The translations under genes and the position numbers were made by a program. Below the pieces are notes generated by a model. That model did not search any database, was not told where the DNA came from, and saw only the letters and a list, made by a program, of their open reading frames with translations. 64,000 nucleotides of DNA from Schizochytrium sp. TIO01 (taxonomy: Eukaryota; Sar; Bigyra; Thraustochytrida; Thraustochytriidae). Positions 1 through 12,776 of the stretch are shown piece after piece. The stretch's first letter is position 1. The number at the start of each line of letters is the position of its first letter. The stretch spans positions 1,317,001 through 1,381,000 of the forward strand of contig SMSO01000033.1 in the NCBI GenBank assembly GCA_004764695.1, given 5' to 3'.

Positions 1-2427
1 CTGGCTATGATGAGGCACCTGACATGACAGGCAATGACAGGCAGAGATGGCGCAGGAAAGTTCACGACGAAATATTCGACGAGAGACCACGTACGCCTCT
101 TGCTGCGACGAGCTAGGTTCTTTGAGGTCTAGGCACTGCTTTCATTCCTTTGCCTGTGTTCGGAGTTACCAGTAGTACCGAGCTAGGCTTCTTCTGTTTG
201 TAAAGAAAGTAAGTAAGTAAAAGTCCAAAGAAAGACGAAGGAAGGGTAAATAAAAACAGAGCAAAGAGGCGTTAGTGAAGATGGACGCCGCTGGTGCTCT
301 CATGTTGTTGTTGACGATGATGACTCCTCCTCCTCCTCCTCCTTTGCATGGCGTGATCGACTGAGGACCCAGCGAGACGGAGCAACCTTCGTACCGTTGT
401 GAATGGCAAAGAACGCTCTTATTGCTCGCCTTGAAGCAATCAGGGCAGGCCAGGAGGAGGATGGATCTCTTCTTCGCTAATCTATCTCGAACTGGAGGTC
501 GCAGTTTTTGCTCTCTTACTTACTTTACTATCCATCCAACCGTAGCTAGCTCTGCTCTAGCTAGCTAGCTAGAGGTAGTGGTTAGCCAGGTACTAAGTAC
601 GTCTAAGACTCCCTCTACAGCTCTGCCTGCCAGCCCTTTGTTGATACCTTTGTCTTCCCACGTGAACATCGACAAAGATGCGGAGAGCCAAAGAAAGCAA
701 AGACCGTCGAGACGCTTTCGGCGTCCTCGTCCGAAGAGCTTTGCCAGGAGCCATGGGACGCTCCCCGAGTAGCTCTTGCTTGGCTGGCCCGGCGACCAAC
801 GAACGAATGGCGCCTTGGGACCAAGAAGCAGGCACCTGGAACTCAGTTTCTTCTTTCCTTCGTGATCGATCTGCTCTTCTTCTTCTTCTTCTTCTTCTTC
901 TTCGCACACTGTCAATCAATTTCTCTCTCTCACACCAATCTCTCAATGACATGCCAAAAGAAAGTGATGAAAACCCGAGCGAGGCCAGCACCAGCACATT
1001 TATTTGCCTGCCTGCCTGCTGCCTATGCAGACAAGGATAACAACAGGGTTACAACAGTCAGTGCGAGGCGAAAGGAGGGGAATGGGAAGGGCCCTCGATT
1101 GCAGACGGCTGCGATTCAAGCGAAAGAGAGACGGATACGTTTGGTTTCTTCATCTTCGTCACTTGCCTCCCTCCAAATCAGTCAGTCAGTCAGTCAGTCA
1201 GACAGTAGTTAATTAAGTAGATGGCTAGCTAGGTAGAGTACAGGTACTTATATTAGTTAGCTGGTCTGTTAGTTAACCTCAGAAAGAAAGAAAGAATGCA
1301 CTCTTTTCTAGCGCTTTCTTTAACGACGTCAGGGTGAAGAATAGGAAAGTCTAACTCAGCTCACCGAAGTTGGGAATGCGCATTCGACGTGAGGTTCGTA
1401 CATGTATCCATCCATCCATTCATTCGTCCGTCCAATTGCGAGAGGTCAGCCAGCCAGCCAGCTGCCTCGTGCGAAGAAACCCAGAAGCAGAAGAAGAAGA
1501 AGAAGCACAAGCTCGAGAGAGGCGAAATGAATTCTTTCGCTAGTCTTTGAGTGTTCTTAGAGGTATACAATATGCCTTGGTACTTACTTACTTCCTTCCT
1601 TCCTCTCTATGTTTCTTCTTAATAATAATAATAGTAGTAGCAGTAGCAGTAGTATATTGCAAGCGAGTCGTCTTTGGAGTTCACTGGAATGAACTTTGAC
1701 TCATATTCGCCAATCACATCCCACGCACACCTTATTATTTGCGTATTGCACGATCATCACGAAGGTCCTCTCCAGCAAAGCTTTGCTTGTGAAGGGTGAA
1801 AAGCGAATGTTGGGCTTTAATAGAGCAGGAGTGCTTTATTATTATTATTCACCCCCTCGCTCGCTCACTCACTCACTCCTCACTTACTCAGTGAAATTTT
1901 GAAGGAGCACCATCACAGATTTGCCAATCGCTCACGATGTAGTATATTTCAAGAATAATAACACCTGTGACCTCCTGAGCGTGCGTGGCCGCCGTGGCTT
2001 AGTAGTGCTTCCGCGTGGAGCGGCGAGGGAAACCTCGACCGACCGCAGAGTCTCTACCAGCTCACGGGATGGCGAAAGAAAGAATTCGACGATCCTATAT
2101 GTCAAACAAAGCATATCAGTAATAATAGCAGCACCTACTATTAATCGATTAGGTGCCCCATACTTTCATGCATACATATTATATACATCTCCAACTCTAA
2201 TCTCATTGAACACATCCTTTTTACATTACATTTCAATCCTCGCATTCGCATCCCCAAAAGTCCACGACTGTCGCAATCCATCCCATCGCCGCCATCGACT
2301 CTTCATTTCGCGCCCCTTGTGCTCTTGGCTGCCCTGGTTCGGCCCTTGTCTTTCCCATGTACCGTAAATTAAATGGAATGGAATGTAATTGATCAACAGA
2401 TCGAATTGAAGATGGAGCACCTCCTGA

Positions 2428-2475
2428 ACATACATACATACATACATACATACATACATACATACATACATACAT
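2428..2475. repeat. (ATAC)n microsatellite
   Basis: About twelve uninterrupted tandem copies of the tetranucleotide ATAC. On the minus strand this gives a spurious Met-Tyr-Val-Cys repeat frame. Confidence 0.95.
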
Positions 2476-4579
2476 CCCTCTCTTCGGAGCAAAGACCACC
2501 TAAGTCTCACCTGCGACGACGGCCTTAACGTGCAGAAGATTGAAAATCACCCATTCGGCATCCCTGAGCGGCTGATACATACCTCTTCCGCAGCTCCGTT
2601 GCGCATTAGCTAAGTTTGCACAAGCAATCTGCCTGTCCCTTTGTCTCTTTTAGGCTGTCTGTCTGTCTTTTTGTCTGTCTGTCTGTCTATCAAAGCACAC
2701 GCTCAGACAGCTTTGAGAAGCTTCGAACCTGGACTGGAAGGGATTGCGAAGCGGCCTAGGCCCCCCTAAGGCCCTGCTAGGAGTCTGGTAATTCCACTTC
2801 TTCTGCTTCTTCCTTCTTCCTTCTGCTGGTAGGAGTCCTAGCCATTCCGGTAGCGCTGCTGCTACCATAACTGCTACCAGAAAGGACAGAAACTTGGTTC
2901 TTAAAGTTCCCTCTTCCTTGAGGACTTCTTTTGGGTTCGAATTGATCTTCTGCGCTCTCTCTCTCTTTCTGCTTTCTGTGTCTGTTCTGGTCTCTCTGAT
3001 CTTGTCTCTCTCTCTCTCTCTCTCTGTGTCTCTTTCGCTGCCCCCGGTGAACGGTGGGAACAGCTTTCGCAGAGCTCGCGTCGGCGTGGATTTGAACATG
3101 GATTCGCTCGAACTTTGGCGCTTCGAAGCGAGAGATGAACGACAACCGCAGTCGAAGAATGAATGAATGAAGGAACGAATGAATGAATGAAGGAAGGAAG
3201 GAATGTGCCTGAAAGCTTTAGTTAGCGCTGTTTCTCCTCCTTATAGAAGAAGAAGAATACATAGAACACAATAAAGTTATAAAATTAGCTGGTTTAGTTA
3301 GTTAGCTAGCGACTACTAACTACGGTTGGTAGTGGGTACCTGTACCTACTACTTACTTACCTAGCTAGCTAGCTAGCTAGTAACGAAGTACCCACCCACC
3401 AATGAGTGAGTTAGAAGCAAGCACTCTTTCCTTCTATGCTACCATTGCTGCCATTTCTGGTCTACGAGGGCAGTCTGAAAACGCTCCATTTCATTCTTCA
3501 CAGTGGCCACCGCCAACCGATCAGCCGTCGTTTTTATTGGCTACTTATCGAGGGTCTTTTCGCCGTCTTCCTCTAAAGGCCTCTCTGACGCCGACCTCTT
3601 AGCCATATCATTTCATTAGTTTCCTTTCATTTCACTTCATTTTTCATTGATTTGGTCTTTCTTGTCTTGAGTACTTCATTTCTCGCAGCGAGTCGCGGAG
3701 GGAGAGTCGAGGCACTAGGTAGCGAGCTGTGTGATTGCTGCGGCGTGCACCTTGGCTTGCTTCGTGGCCTGCTTGGATGGAATATTGGCTGCTTTCTTCG
3801 TGGCGAAGGCCCGTGTTTCGTCAACTCATCTTTGCCTTCGTGGAGTTTATAATTCCGCTTCTTTTTTTTGTTATAAATCTAGTGTTTGTTTCTTTTTGTT
3901 TCTTTGTTTCTTTGTTCTTGATTATTATCTTCTTTATTCGTAAACAAAAGTCTATCCAGCTACCACACTACCCGCCTGAGTACTACTGACTCGCAGACTG
4001 CTGACTGTCTGTGTTTACTTTCCTTTTCTTTTTCTTTTTCTTTTTCTTTTTCTTTTGTTTTTTCTGTTGCTAATTGTCTTTTCTGTTGCTAATTTGTCTT
4101 TTGAAGTAAATGTGGATCGAGCGAGAGTTATAGCCATCGGCCGAGCGACTAAAGCCCAGCACCCAAGCGTTGTTGCCTGCCTTATGTTCGTTACCCCCCG
4201 CTTCGGCTTTTCTCTACGATGCCTGATCTGTGCGGTTTGGAACTAGCGCTTCATCCTTTAAAATAAATTTTAATAAAAATACTTTTAAAAGTCTCGAATG
4301 CTTTCGTTTTGTAGCAAGCAAACACTTTGTCTATTTTTTTATTTATTTTTTTTAAAGTTTTGTTTATTTCGCGCCTCTTTTCTTTTCTCCTCTCTTCTTC
4401 CCTTCACAAATAAAACTAAACTTACTTTCCGAAGTCCAATGAAATTGTACAATTGTATAATTGTATACGTACGTATGCAGAGAGTGACTTCGTAAGGCTG
4501 CCGTTCTCTCCTTTCGTTCCTTCATGCCCTCGAGTCTGCTCTCTTTCCCTCTTGAGTCCGTGTGTTAGTTAGCTAACTG

Positions 4580-4621
4580 ATCTCTCTCTCTCTCACTCTC
4601 TCTCTCTCTCTCTCTCTCTCT
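4580..4621. repeat. (CT)n microsatellite
   Basis: About twenty CT dinucleotides with a single CA interruption. It is one of the few long dinucleotide tracts in a window dominated by tetranucleotide repeats. Confidence 0.95.
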
Positions 4622-4724
4622 TGGCTTTCCATCATTTCAATGGAGCCAAGGTTAGACAATGGTGCGTCGTGTACGATCTACAGCGGAGATTGGCCCTCCT
4701 GGGGCACGCGAGCAGACAGACAAG

Positions 4725-4778
4725 CAAACAAACCAACAAACAAACAAACAAACAAACATACAAACAAACAAACAAACA
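4725..4778. repeat. (AAAC)n microsatellite
   Basis: Tandem AAAC with one AT substitution. It is the reverse complement of the GTTT family that forms the long tracts at about 48.06 and 51.34 kb. Confidence 0.95.
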
Positions 4779-4886
4779 GCCTTAGGGCAGAAGAGGACCC
4801 GCTGGCCATCGCAACAGCAGGAAAAAGCGCTCCATGATGCGTCCCAGACGATGACAAGCAGCAGATATCTCGAGGGAAGAAGCACG

Positions 4887-4914
4887 AGCTAGCTAGCTAG
4901 CTAGCTAGCTAGCT
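4887..4914. repeat. (AGCT)n self-complementary microsatellite
   Basis: Seven tandem AGCT units. The unit is its own reverse complement, so the whole tract is a perfect palindrome able to form a hairpin or cruciform. Shorter copies of the same family lie at about 558-572, 3361-3380, 9998-10018, 12751-12776, 32806-32822 and 51842-51860. Confidence 0.95.
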
Positions 4915-5163
4915 GAGAAAGGGGAGGAAGGCTTGGTCCACAGGCGCGCGCATGGAGAGAGGCAGTGAAAGAGAGAGATAGAGGCCTTTTCTTTTCGCAT
5001 TCCTCGCTCTACTGCCGTCGAGTAGGCACCCAGATAAAGTTTGTGATGGGCTGTAATTTCTATGTTTTTATTCCGCGTTGTTATTTATTTGTAAACTTAC
5101 TTGCGATTCCATGCGACGTGTGGCCCGGACAAAAGCGAATGACTGACTCTGCGCTTTCTTTCT

Positions 5164-5238
<75 letters not shown>
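5164..5238. repeat. (TTGC)n microsatellite
   Basis: About 19 uninterrupted copies of TTGC over 75 bp. It produces an apparent ACLL repeat peptide that is not a gene. Confidence 0.95.
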
Positions 5239-5350
5239 GGCACGGCTTCGGAATGCGACGAGAACTCGGCGGCGTTCCTGACTCTCGCCCTCGCAGTCGC
5301 CTTCTAGTGATTGTGCACGTCAGAAATTGATGGCTTGAGATCTAGCGGCT

Positions 5351-7110
5351 TCGAGTACGCAGGGAACGTTTCGGAATGGGGGTTAGAAAGCAACTAACCA
5401 CAAAATATATTACTGTGTTGCTTCGGTCAGCTTCCTGTAAACTAATTATGGGCTAACTCTAGAGTCTCAAATATGCTACGTTGAAGGGGAAACGGGAGAG
5501 TGAGGCAATGCATGAAGAAGTCACTCGAACTTGATCTGTCAACACATCATTCGAGTTCTTTTAATAAGAATTTCAGATAATTTGCTCTTTGACAGCTTCC
5601 ATTTCAATAAAATGCAAAAATCTATGGAAGCTTGAATAGACATATGAACTACATCAGGGTGTTGCCGTGACCCATGTGACAAAAATGGGTGAAGCAGTGA
5701 AGGCTTCTGATTTACTATAGGCAAACATTTATTCATTATTTATGATTTTTAGAAAATAATTTTAAAAGTTGGGTTGAATCAATGAGAACGAGACGGGAAT
5801 CTTACTTGTATGAAAAGAACTGGTTTAACTAAATTCCATGGCAAGGAAATTTCAAAACTGCTGGTGGCGGAATTCTATGGACAATACTTATCTTGTAGAA
5901 AGTCTTTTTTAGGACTTGCATGTAGAACCCTAACACTCCAGCACATTTAATTATTACATATATTGCCTTTCTTCGAGGTCATACTATATGCAGAAATACA
6001 ATCTAAAAATAGTAAATTTGAGTTTGCAGAACTTTACAAATTGCTGTGACGATATATTCCCCTGCACCAGATTCTGCAAAAGCAGAAATTCTCGAAAATT
6101 TTGAATGCGGAATTTTCACATACCAAAATTCTTTAACTTTCTGGTACCTAATCAGCAATATCGAAAAGAGTAGCTAGATTTAAACATCACGGGTATCTCT
6201 GAAAGTAAGAATAGCATGCTTTAGTCGTGGTATCGAATAAGAAAGACAAAAGATATTTCAATTGCTCAATAGTTTTACTTATAATATGAAAGAGTCGTTA
6301 ACCCCACAGTATATCTTTATAGTAATAATATGAATGGTCACTTTTGACCACCAGGTAATGTGTCTCTTGTAAAACATTTATTACATTGTAGGAATTGTTG
6401 CTAACCTTCGCAGCATTGATGAAAACTTGATTAGACAATGTGATAGTTAGAGAGAAATTATCGCCCGCTCAACTCCAAGCTCATGTACCAGCTTAGTATG
6501 ATTTGGATATAATTTGATTGGAGAACAAACTTGTTCCTCAATTTGTTTTTTTAAAGAATGCATTCGGTACAGACAAGATTTAAGAAAGAATTTGTCTTCT
6601 TTAATTTATAAAATACTGTTCTTCATTTTAATGGTTGTTTTTCTTTTGCAGCAGGCTAAAGCATGTTAGTCAATGCGCTCTGTAATAATCTGTCCTTTCA
6701 TATGTACTCCTGGAGAGTTCTTTTAAGCACCAAAATTGACGATAGTGATCGATGAATAAAGTAAATAGAATAACATGTATCCTATCGAGTCAACCCAGAA
6801 CGTATTAAATGATTCTGCTTAGTTTTCTGTTGCGGAACTATGCGATGCAGATTAGTGCAGCAGTAAAGAAAGAGAATAAACGCTCGTACTACTGACTTTG
6901 TTGATTTTAAAGTACTGTTTGAATACTTGTAAATGATGCGCATGTGAAGTGTCAAGAGGAATTCTTCATGATTCGTGCACAAAACCCCGACCCTTTCATA
7001 CCTTTATTTACCGCCAAAACTAATCCTGAGGAGGTGTATATCCTCTGCTAACCCGGTCTACTAAACAATTTCTCGAAAGGTATTTTACATGTACCACGAC
7101 GCCAGAAATA
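5351..7110. other. AT-richer intergenic DNA without simple repeats
   Basis: The texture changes sharply from the flanking DNA: no microsatellites, visibly AT-rich, and no frame over about 70 codons. Similar plain AT-rich segments occur at about 17.0-19.9, 21.6-23.9 and 54.8-56.2 kb. I see no RNA gene or mobile-element ends in it. Confidence 0.5.
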
Positions 7111-8583
7111 CTGTAGCTTCAGGAATTGTGAAGCTCATGGCTCCCGAGTAATTTTCTGAGGAAGCCAGACAACAAACAATGTCCAAGAACGTTGAGCACA
7201 TTAAGAACATTGAGAACACGTTCTTGAAAAGCTTTCTGTTTCGGCTCCAGCCTTGGTTTATGCGCGAAAAGGACCCACTCCTGCTGGAAGCGGCAGTTTA
7301 CTATGGTGCTCGCCGCTCTGCTCAGGCCAAGCTCGTCACTGTTTGCCATTGAGCTTAATCTACAGAAAGCTTGAAATAGCAGGTCCTGTTGAACTTTAAG
7401 AAACATCCAATATCGTATGTTTACACAAAAAGTGCAGCAGCACCTTCTGCACCTTCTTCTTTGAAGTGGAAATAAATAACCGGCGCCGAGAAGAGCCCCC
7501 GCCACAGGTTCTTTCTTTACAGCGTAGCTATTTACAACTAGCTTGGCCGACTAGCCTGCCTCAGTCCCGGAGCTTCAAAGTTTCCGCAACGCTTCATCAC
7601 CGGTCAGTCGCTTCTTCAGCAAAGAGTGATTGCATTTCACCGTCAGAATGAGGCAAGGATGTCGGTGGAGAGGAAGGCCCAGCAAGTTTCACGGGCAACT
7701 TTAGGAGGTGCCGAGGTACTTGATACGTAGGAGGTACCTCCCTCTTTCTCTTTTATTTTATCTTTTAATTATTTTTTAAAAATTTAATTTTAAAAATGAA
7801 CGAGCTCGGCGGGAACGGAAAAGGAACGCTGCGTTCCTTTTGTGCGGAAGAGAACACATGCGTTGGGTCGGTACCTGTGTTCAGGCTCTTTTGCAAAGTA
7901 GACTAGTAGACTAGGCTGCTTTCTTCCTCACCCGGCTTCTTTCTTATGAAGCTAATGAGGACGACAATGCAATCTACGTGAGAAGGTTTACGCAGGCGTG
8001 TGGAGACGCAGACGCTTGCGAACCTGAGTCCTGAGCGATGCAGCCAAATACAGCTCAATCAATAGCTTCTGTTTCGCGCTCTGAGGTTCTTCGAAGCTAC
8101 GTTTGCTACTGAATTACACTTACCTACTAAAACATCGCTTCAAGAATAATAGTGTCGGGTCCACAAAACTTTTATTTTTTAACTCAGTTTTAATTTTAAA
8201 CAGAAATGAAATGCTGAAAGGAATCCTTAGTATTTTTATAAATTAAAATTGTTTTATTTTAGTTTTAAAGCCAAAAAATGGTTTTTAAGCACGTGGTTAT
8301 TATTTTACTTTCTTTTGTTTTGTTTTAATTGAAAAATAGTAACAAACGTTCACAGAAGAAGTTTTAAATAAAATCACTTCAACCTGTTTTCCTAGGACAA
8401 AGGATAGGAGTAATTGCTTTCGCTACTCTGCTTTTCGGCTCAGCTCGAAAGTGACAACAAAACGAAAGGAAGAACTTGAAAGGAAAGAAAGAAGAAACCC
8501 AAAAGGAATACGTCACAGACCTCCCTTAACTTTGCTTGCTTTTCTGCGCGCTTGCTTGCTGCTCTCCCTTCTGAACTCAATAC

Positions 8584-8631
8584 TCAATCAATCAATCGGT
8601 CGATCGATCGATCAATCAATCAATCAATCAA
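8584..8631. repeat. CAAT/GATC composite tetranucleotide repeat
   Basis: CAAT copies, then CGAT/GATC copies, then CAAT copies again. A closely similar AATC-to-GATC composite occurs at 53781-53823. Confidence 0.9.
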
Positions 8632-11600
8632 CCATTCAATGAATTAATGAATTAATCATTCACTCGAATCGCTGCTTTTCACAATCTCCTATGGAGATGG
8701 CCCTCTTAGAGATAAGAATAAGCAAACGAGCTGGTAGCACCCACCCATAATAAAAATACAGCCGCCCAAATCACTCGCAGACAAGACGGGCAGAGCTCGA
8801 GTCCGCCTCCGTAAAACAAAGCGAAAGCCGCTTGCCGAAGTTATCTTATATTCATTCACACGGTCTTTGGCAAAGGAAAAATTGCCCTCGGTCAACTTTT
8901 TTCTTGCCCTTCTTGGTACTAGGTAGATAGATGAATAGATAGACAGCTAGTTTTTAAATTGTAAAATTGAATAGTACAAGAAATCCATCAACATTCGACC
9001 TCCCTTCTCGCACTGGAAGGGGGCTGTGCTGCTCTAGAGAATTACTTAGTGCGAAACAGTCAGTACCTAGGCGTCGGCCTACATTATGTTATCTTACAGC
9101 GGGAAATAGAAACAATAGAAGTGCAGCAAGTTTACGCATGTGGATTCAGAGGAGCGTCACCCTGGAAGCTTGAGCGGAGCTTGAGCTAATAGTTGTGCAT
9201 TTCTTTTCAAAAGATATTGACAGACGCTCAATTCACCAGCAATAGCACAGGAGATGAACTCGAAGCATCGCATGTACGATACAATCGCTTGGAAACCTAG
9301 CTGACGGAGGTTGTGCAATTTGTTTCAAGGTCGGTGACATGAGAAACTGATTTGAGGCCTAATGTAGCTACAATGGCGTTATGATCGATCTTGAAATGTG
9401 AGGAATAGAGAAAATGGATGTAAACTATTCTTACCTTTTTTCTTTGTTGAAACATTTTACCTCTAGTTTCAAGTATCGTTAACATATAATGTATGGATAT
9501 ATAGCTCTTGACAAAGCTAGGAGTCTACTTGGGATAGGATGCTTGTGATGCTTTTGCAAGCCCTTCCACATCGTTACTTATCCACCTCGACGTGCAGAAA
9601 CGCAGGCGCCACTTCAACACAACATTATTCCTGTAAATATGTATTGTAATTAAGTAAGATCTTTAAAAAAACAAAAGAATTAATTCCGCAAATGCGGCTC
9701 GTGAAGCAACCAACCCCCAAGAGGTCTAGCCCTATGAAGCCATGCCATCCATGCTAAGTTTCATGCCTCATAGCTTTTGCACTTCTTCCTCCAAAATTAA
9801 ATCGCAAGAATTGGACTCTTGCTCGTTACCACTCTTCGTCCCTGGCGCTCCTCGCCAACTCCGTCACCCAGCGAACGCTCAAACATGACGGCGACGACGA
9901 TCCTGATACGGTTCCCTCATTCTTCATTTCCTTCATTGCACTCATTCCGAATGTCTCTCCGCGACTCTCTAGCTAGAGAGCGTACGATGAGCTACCGTAG
10001 CTAGCTAGCTAGCTAGCTGTCTCTAGCAGGGTCACTAACCCTGCAATCCCTCACTCAGCGCCTCTAATACGAGTAGTGGGTACTTACTTATTAGGCAGAG
10101 CGATGGCGATTGTTCCGCTAAGTAAGCAGCGGCCTGGTTCTTTCTAGCTAGCTAGCTAAGCCACGCGCTAGGAGGTTCCTAGGCCTGCTGTTGGCCCTAT
10201 GCGGCGCATCTCAGGCCGGCGCTAGTGCGGCTGTAGCTTCTCTTAACCCAACAGAGGGGAGGAAGAAGCGCCCTTAGTGGAAGCAGCGCAGGGAGCAAGG
10301 AAGCAGCGCATGGGAAAACTAGAGGATGGTGAACAATCTACTATGTCTACTAGGCTCTTCGCTATCTGCTGACACTAACCTGCCTACCTACCTCTAGCTA
10401 GAGCTGGCTAGCTCTAGAGGCGGGAAAACGGAAGAACGGAAAGAACGAAAGAACGAAAGAACGGGCCTTTAACGCGCACCTCTGTGTGTGAGTACTCACT
10501 CACTCTTTCGCTCTCTCGCTCTCTCTCTCGTTCTCTCGCGCGACTCGTCTTTGTTGAAGGGACACGGACGTTCGCCTGGCGAGAAGGAAAACGAAATGAG
10601 AGACAAGCGTGTGCGTGTGCGTGTGCGTGAGCGTGCTTCGACGGATAAGCGCCCTCCATGCGAGATGCTACGGTGAGTGCGAAAGGTATTCGGCCTTTGG
10701 GGTCTTTAGAGCTCGGATTTCTAGCTTTCGGATGACTCCTTTGTTCAGCCTAACTAACTATAATCATGAAGAGAATTTCCCGAACGACGAGAAACCCAAA
10801 CGAACGTGAGGGATTCATCAAACTCAAACTCAAACAAAGCCTGAAGGATACATTGCGGGAATAACTGCTCTTACCCATTCGTTCATATATTGACCAGTTG
10901 ATTGATTGCTAAAGGGGCTTCAGTCCTCCGTCCGGTCTGCGGAGTTGCAAAAGAATGAGGGCTTAGAGCAGTTTGAGTGCTGCGTAACGTTATGCCTGTG
11001 AGTGTAGGTACGAAGGCTTGATTCTCTAATACTTCTAAGGACCTTATTTCTCTTGAAGTGGCTTGCTTTCGAAACGACCCCTCCTTTCATGGTCGTTCAC
11101 CTTCTTTTTACATTCCAGGGCGGTGAACCTCTGCAGAATTCGTTTGTTTGTTTGCTCTTATTGTTCAAGTTTGCCGTTCATCGGCTAACTGTCCTGAGTT
11201 TTATTTGCCTCTGTGTCATCTTTCATCCACTCCTTCTTGGATCAATTTAATTTTCTGCAGAGGGAAAGCGCTGCTAAGACCTGGACTAAGATTCGACTGA
11301 TTTCGTGGCTGTTGAAGCTCTTTTGCGGCACTCGACTTCAGGAACTAAGTAAGTAGGTAGCCAAGCAAGCAAGTAAGTAAGTAGGTATTTAGTAACTTGT
11401 ATGGCTCAAAAGATTCATGGTTTGCTTGCTTTTCGAAGACCATATCCCTTTAATCAGGCGCAACAATTCCGAAAACCTGGCCTCACTTCAAAAACTATTG
11501 TTTGCTTTCCTTTTTTTTCAAAAATATTCTGTTTGGCTCGCTTCCTTCTTTGTCGTTGTCTTTTTCCTTTTTTTGTTATTTGTTATTTGTTTTTATTCAT

Positions 11601-12540
11601 GTTCACCTTTTTCTATATTGATGAATTGAACGGTTGTTTTCTTGAGACACTTCTTCGAAAATAGAAAGTTGAAAGGAAGTGTTGTTTTTTATTCCTCAAC
11701 TTGTTTCCATTTGTATTCTATTCCTTAAATAGTGAACTTTTCTTCTCTCTTTTTTGTCTTCTTTTTACCACCATTAATAAATAATGTAGTTGATCGGTTT
11801 GTTTCTCTCTTCAAATAAACTAAACGGACGGGTGAATGAATGCTTAAATAAAGAAGTCAAGTATCGAGTAGGCGTGCTCATACTAAGCCTTCAACGCGTG
11901 ATCGCCCAACTCAAGGGACACCTAACCCCTCCCCGCTTCCCAAGTGCTCACGTTTGCAGACTGCATAACACGCAATTAATCAAACTCGTGATGACTCATT
12001 CTGTTCATCGAGCATTGTGAAGTATTGATGAAGCTTTTTTCTCTTTTCTCTTTTTTTTTTAATTTTAAATATGCATTACATTTCATTCTTTAAATAAAAT
12101 ATTATCACTAGTCCATCCCCCCCTTTTCAGACTTTGCTTATAAATAACAAGAATAAAACTAAAAGCTTTTGAAAGACACAAGCACCAGCCAAACAGAACA
12201 GAACGGGCCGACTATGCATGCAAGTGACCATTTTTTATTTCTTTTTTTCCCTTTTTTTTCTCCCTTTTTTCTCATCGCTCTTCGTACCATCACAAACCTC
12301 CTCATTTCCAAATCAATCAATCAGGTCCTTCCTCTTCATTGATTGCTTAATTGATTAATTGACTGACTGACTGACTGATCGATCGCCTCACTGCTTGAGT
12401 AGTACCCTGCGTCCTTATCGCCCACCACGGAGGCTTCCCAGCACCTCGCTCAGCCATGGCCCTCCTCGCAATCAGTGACTGCTCACAGAGCCAACCATCA
12501 ACATCTCCGTCAATCAACGGCAGCCCAACCATCGCAAGTC

Positions 12541-12588
12541 CTCTCTCTCTCTCTGTATCTATCTATCTATCTATCTATCTATCTCTCT
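12541..12588. repeat. (CT)n-(TATC)n compound microsatellite
   Basis: A CT tract leads into about seven TATC units and back into CT. It encodes no gene; the hydrophobic Leu-Ser-Ile-Tyr frames over it are artefacts. Confidence 0.9.
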
Positions 12589-12750
12589 GCCTTTCTACCT
12601 TCCATCCCCTCTTTGTCCTTTTGCTTTCGCCCGTGGCACACTTGGAAGCACGTTCTGGAAGTTGCCGCGCTCCGAAACAAGCCCTCAGACACCGCCAAGG
12701 AGTCTCCGCCACTTGATAAAGGGCGACGACGATCATTGCAGAAGGCACTG

Positions 12751-12776
12751 GCTAGCTAGCTAGCTAGCTAGCTAGC
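12751..12776. repeat. (AGCT)n self-complementary microsatellite
   Basis: More than six tandem AGCT units forming a perfect palindrome, of the same family as the tract at 4887-4914. Confidence 0.9.

Larger units (their letters stand above)
1..5350. other. Gene-free, microsatellite-rich region
   Basis: I see no coding frame longer than about 150 codons here, and the longer ones are low-complexity shadows of simple repeats. The stretch is dense in short tandem repeats: CTT (876-903), CAGT (about 1179-1202), ATAC (2428-2475), CT (3005-3025 and 4580-4621), CTTTTT (4023-4054), AAAC (4725-4778), AGCT (3361-3380 and 4887-4914) and TTGC (5164-5238). Between the repeats the DNA looks like ordinary unique sequence with many short pyrimidine runs. 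An intron-rich gene or a noncoding RNA cannot be excluded from sequence alone. Confidence 0.6.

Noticed and set aside
7119-7505. 128-codon minus-strand frame as a gene
   Set aside because: Short, Arg/Cys-rich start, a VLNVLNVLNVL slippage run and no recognisable family; probably chance.
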